64,000 nucleotides of DNA from Phaeobacter cretensis (GTDB lineage Bacteria; Pseudomonadota; Alphaproteobacteria; Rhodobacterales; Rhodobacteraceae): the NCBI RefSeq assembly GCF_047372505.1, contig NZ_JBKBEU010000001.1, forward strand, positions 868,001 to 932,000. Reading direction: 5' to 3'. The notes below the pieces were generated by a model. That model worked only from the letters and a program-made list of their open reading frames with translations, searched no databases and had not been told where the DNA came from. The position numbers and the translations under genes are program-made. Every line of letters starts with the position of its first letter. Position 1 is the first letter of the stretch. This document shows positions 63,008 through 64,000 of this stretch, piece by piece.

Positions 63008-63913
63008 ATGTCGTTACAAGAAATTGATGGTAAACTAGAAAACACCCCGGAATTTTCCTATGAAGACGCTTTCTCGCGAACCCTCGGCTGGATCACACCT
63101 GAAGAACAGCAGATTTTACGAAGCAAAAAAGTTGCCATATGCGGTCTAGGCGGCGTCGGTGGCGCCCATGCGCTTACCCTTGCACGGCTTGGCATCGGCG
63201 CTTTTCATCTCGCTGATTTTGACCATTTTGACCTACCCAATTTCAACCGGCAATTCTGTGCTACCATGTCTAATTTGGGACGCCCCAAGCTAGAGGTCAT
63301 TGCCGAACGGCTGAGTGACATTAACCCTGAGGCCCACATTGATAGCTGGGATCATGCTATCACGCCCGAAACGGTTTCTGCATTCTTAGACGGGGCCGAC
63401 ATATACGTCGACTCCATTGATTTCTTCGCCCTAGAGGTCCGCCGCGCCCTTTTTGCAGAGGCAAGACGACGCGGCATTCCCGCGATCACCGCTGCTCCGG
63501 TTGGCACCGGATGCGCCTGGTTGATCTTCACACCACAAAGCCAATCCTTTGAGGATTACTTTGGCTTCTCTGAGCACAATGACACGAGCGATTACATTCG
63601 GTTCCTTCTCGGGCTTGCTCCAAAAGCGTTACATAGGCCTTTTCTGGTTGACCCGTCTTTTATTGATTTTCGAGCTCAAAAAGCCCCATCCACACCGATG
63701 GGCATAGCCCTTTGCGCAGGCATCGCTGGTACCGAGATTTTGAAGCTTCTACTGCACCGCGGCGGAACAAAGGCTGCCCCATGGTTTCATCAATTTGATG
63801 TGTCCGCAGGTAAATGCATCACCAGCAGACCATGGTTTGGCCCCCATAGCCTTGTTCATCGCATTAAGCTGCATCTCGCTAGAAAAACTTTGGAAAATAC
63901 ACCCGAGGAGTAA
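63008..63913 (+). CDS. ThiF/E1-like adenylyltransferase family protein
   Basis: A 301-residue E1-like protein. The nucleotide loop GLGGVGG is at 46-52, with Asp70 (ADFD), Arg81 (FNRQF) and Lys94 (GRPKLEV) at canonical positions and Asp135 (VDSIDFF) for Mg. It lacks the CxxC zinc motifs of MoeB/ThiF; cysteines are at 45, 84, 169, 236 and 270. Such proteins adenylate a carboxyl terminus (sulfur carrier, ubiquitin-like protein or peptide) or, like TcdA, a tRNA base. A 63-base gap after the acyltransferase suggests an operon. Substrate is unknown; no sulfur-carrier or peptide gene is visible. Confidence 0.78.
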   Translation: MSLQEIDGKLENTPEFSYEDAFSRTLGWITPEEQQILRSKKVAICGLGGVGGAHALTLARLGIGAFHLADFDHFDLPNFNRQFCATMSNLGRPKLEVIAERLSDINPEAHIDSWDHAITPETVSAFLDGADIYVDSIDFFALEVRRALFAEARRRGIPAITAAPVGTGCAWLIFTPQSQSFEDYFGFSEHNDTSDYIRFLLGLAPKALHRPFLVDPSFIDFRAQKAPSTPMGIALCAGIAGTEILKLLLHRGGTKAAPWFHQFDVSAGKCITSRPWFGPHSLVHRIKLHLARKTLENTPEE

Positions 63914-63921
63914 CCAAGAGA

Positions 63922-63955
63922 CCCTAAAGTTCTTGGCGGGGCTAGATCTTTAGGG
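63922..63955. repeat. Inverted repeat after the ThiF-like gene
   Basis: CCCTAAAG (63922-63929) and CTTTAGGG (63948-63955) form perfect 8-base arms around 18 bases. No T-tract follows, so it is a weak terminator or a regulatory dyad. The remaining 45 bases to the window end show no gene start. Confidence 0.4.
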
Positions 63956-64000
63956 CTCGTTCACCGGGCGGTGCTTTACGCTCGAAGAGCGTTTGCACAT

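Overview
The window is chromosomal DNA of an alphaproteobacterium of the Roseobacter group (Rhodobacteraceae, Phaeobacter/Ruegeria-like). This is inferred from gene content and order: divergent Lrp/trxB, an Hsp20-DUF1150 pair, a fused sulfate adenylyltransferase/APS kinase, an atpHAGDC operon without the Fo genes, type II pyrophosphatase, two Hint-domain proteins and several DUF families typical of the group. No rRNA, tRNA, CRISPR array, insertion sequence or intact prophage was seen. Coding density is high, and many gene pairs overlap by 4 or 8 bases.

Layout. 1-5.7 kb: a truncated KAS III, arsH with a small HTH gene, thymidine kinase, and a proC/tRNA-binding protein/2-hydroxyacid dehydrogenase operon next to a YbjN protein. 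6-9.2 kb: ubiK divergent from an lgt/MidA-like methyltransferase/pgeF operon. 9.3-12.7 kb: a 50-residue protein, a Hint protein, and Lrp divergent from trxB-rraB. 12.9-17 kb: a PAPS synthase carrying an N-terminal MarR-type domain, a family-10 glycosyltransferase and a PhzF protein. 17-20 kb: Hsp20/DUF1150 behind a heat-shock promoter, YdcH, purEK. 20-28 kb: orphan phnM, lipase, EamA transporter, HNH nuclease, groESL behind CIRCE, a DUF2161 protein, Mn-dependent pyrophosphatase. 28-39 kb: chemoreceptor, HAD phosphatase, MaoC hydratase, ribF-ycgN-threonine aldolase operon, LysR/SnoaL pair, hydrolase, prs, GFA and H-type lectin genes. 39-44 kb: F1 ATP synthase. 44-50 kb: methyltransferase, gloB, clpA, M23 peptidase, DUF2087. 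50-60 kb: MotA/MotB-like pair, ChaC, DUF2125, extensin-like protein, tyrA-hisC with a divergent AsnC regulator, PA14 protein, rpsD. 60-64 kb: a second Hint protein, then a long AT-rich gap and a two-gene unit of different codon use.

Most of the window is core metabolism, proteostasis (groESL, hsp20, clpA) and envelope biology. The most unusual features are: (1) an exosortase-associated/FeeM-like acyltransferase followed by a zinc-motif-free ThiF/E1-like adenylyltransferase at the right edge, in AT-rich, AGA/AGG-rich DNA, probably part of an acquired biosynthetic locus that continues beyond the window; (2) the in-frame MarR_EPS-like/Sat/CysC reading frame with an 18-bp palindrome directly before its start; (3) a three-site operator array between lrp and trxB; (4) an ion-motor-like pair with a long coiled coil and OmpA domain; and (5) a solitary HNH nuclease with a possible modified-base reader domain. 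All functional calls come from reading motifs by eye; no database search was run.
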